A stretch of DNA of 5,937 bases from Candidatus Heimdallarchaeota archaeon (lineage in GTDB: Archaea > Asgardarchaeota > Heimdallarchaeia > Heimdallarchaeales > Heimdallarchaeaceae). Positions 5,550 through 5,937 of the stretch are shown here, one piece after another. The stretch spans positions 1 through 5,937 of the forward strand of contig JAEOTG010000340.1 of assembly GCA_016839985.1 (NCBI GenBank). Reading direction: 5' to 3'. The translations under genes and the position numbers were made by a program. Positions within the stretch are counted from its first letter, which is position 1. Each line of letters begins with the position of its first letter. The notes below the pieces were generated by a model that had not been told where the DNA came from, did not search any database, and worked only from the letters and a program-made list of their open reading frames with translations.

Positions 5550-5937
5550 TTACCTTCTTTTCCTGAAGAGTAAACCTAAAACTGCAAAAAATGGTACAAA
5601 TAAGATAAATGCTACATAGCCAAATTCAGAAACTGCTATAGGATAATCTAGTGGATTATTCGGATCTGTTCCTTCAGCTACTTCTTCGCCATCAGAATAC
5701 CCGTCTCCATCACTGTCCCAATCTAAGGGGTCTGTTCCATGTATTGTTTCTTCGTAGTATGTAAGTCCATCCCCATCTAAGTCATATGTATAAATGTCTG
5801 CTGCATAGTATAGATTATCTATACCCCAGTAACCTGAGTATCCTGTTGTTCCATTAATTGTGATTCTGCTTATTTCTGAATCCTCAGAGTATATCTCTAC
5901 AAGTTTGTTAATGGAAGGTACTTCTAAACTCACTTTA
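5550..5937 (-). CDS. C-terminal part of a calcium-loop (TSP3/EF-hand-like) surface protein with C-terminal membrane anchor, N-terminus beyond the window
   Basis: The frame is open to the right edge, so only the last 128 or so residues are seen. A GTG at 5933-5931 lies inside the open frame and is probably an internal Val codon, not a start. The visible part begins with the tail of a beta-sandwich domain (ITINGTTGY then GYWGIDNLYY). Next come two thrombospondin type 3-like loops, DLDGDGLTYYEE (5783-5748) and DSDGDGYSDGEE (5717-5682), each followed by the usual GTDP. Such loops bind calcium and stiffen extracellular stalks. It ends with SEFGYVAFILFVPFFAVLGL and a short LFRKRR tail, a single membrane segment with a basic end. 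This resembles archaeal C-terminal sorting or anchor signals of the PEFG type, without a perfect match. The protein is therefore membrane-anchored with its main part outside. Confidence 0.9.
   Translation of the reverse strand, partial: KVSLEVPSINKLVEIYSEDSEISRITINGTTGYSGYWGIDNLYYAADIYTYDLDGDGLTYYEETIHGTDPLDWDSDGDGYSDGEEVAEGTDPNNPLDYPIAVSEFGYVAFILFVPFFAVLGLLFRKRR

Noticed and set aside
5931..5933. GTG as the start of a 127-residue protein
   Set aside because: The frame stays open upstream to the window edge, there is no signal peptide, and the sequence begins mid-domain, so this is most likely an internal valine codon.
1..5937. Mobile element, CRISPR array, tRNA/rRNA or defence-system cassette
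   Set aside because: No transposase, integrase or nuclease motif, spaced direct repeats, tRNA cloverleaf or terminal repeats are visible on either strand.

Overview
This AT-rich window looks like chromosomal DNA from an archaeon. Promoter-like TATA boxes (TTTATAAG, TTTTATAAAT) lie about 25 bases before the start codons of two genes that lack Shine-Dalgarno sequences, which is the usual archaeal leaderless layout. A candidate terminator is a T-rich run. Three of the five genes encode secreted or surface proteins of types common in archaea: a NosD-like parallel beta-helix, an Ig-like repeat protein with a C-terminal membrane anchor, and a calcium-loop protein with a C-terminal anchor and an RKRR tail. 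An Asgard archaeon (for example Heimdallarchaeia) is my best guess from protein style alone; no marker gene in the window proves it.

Layout, left to right. (1) Positions 1-999, minus strand: a secreted right-handed beta-helix protein, cut by the left edge and starting at TTG. (2) 1000-1180: a divergent promoter region with two TATA boxes, a 12-bp inverted repeat pair and a small hairpin. (3) 1181-3733, plus strand: an 850-residue surface protein with a signal peptide, an N-terminal beta-rich domain, a D..xNGIPDxWE loop, a helical amphipathic middle, beta-sandwich domains and a C-terminal membrane anchor. A GAAA-tetraloop hairpin followed by a T-rich tract overlaps its stop codon. (4) 3805-4914, plus strand: a roughly ten-helix membrane acyltransferase of the heparan-alpha-glucosaminide N-acetyltransferase (HGSNAT)/YeiB-like group. 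(5) 4934-5434, minus strand: a small HAD-like protein whose nucleophile motif is degenerate. It converges on gene 4 across a 19-base gap. (6) 5550-5937, minus strand: the C-terminal end of another anchored surface protein with two calcium-binding DxDxDG loops, cut by the right edge.

Functionally, the window is mostly cell-surface biology. The acyltransferase sits just downstream of the large surface protein and could modify envelope sugars, but each gene appears to have its own promoter, so a shared pathway is inference. The HAD-like protein is probably cytosolic and its link to the rest is unknown. I see no mobile element, CRISPR array, tRNA or rRNA, and no clear multi-gene novel system. The points most worth checking are the HAD-like protein without its usual catalytic aspartates, the amphipathic core of the large surface protein, and the symmetric sequences in the divergent promoter.
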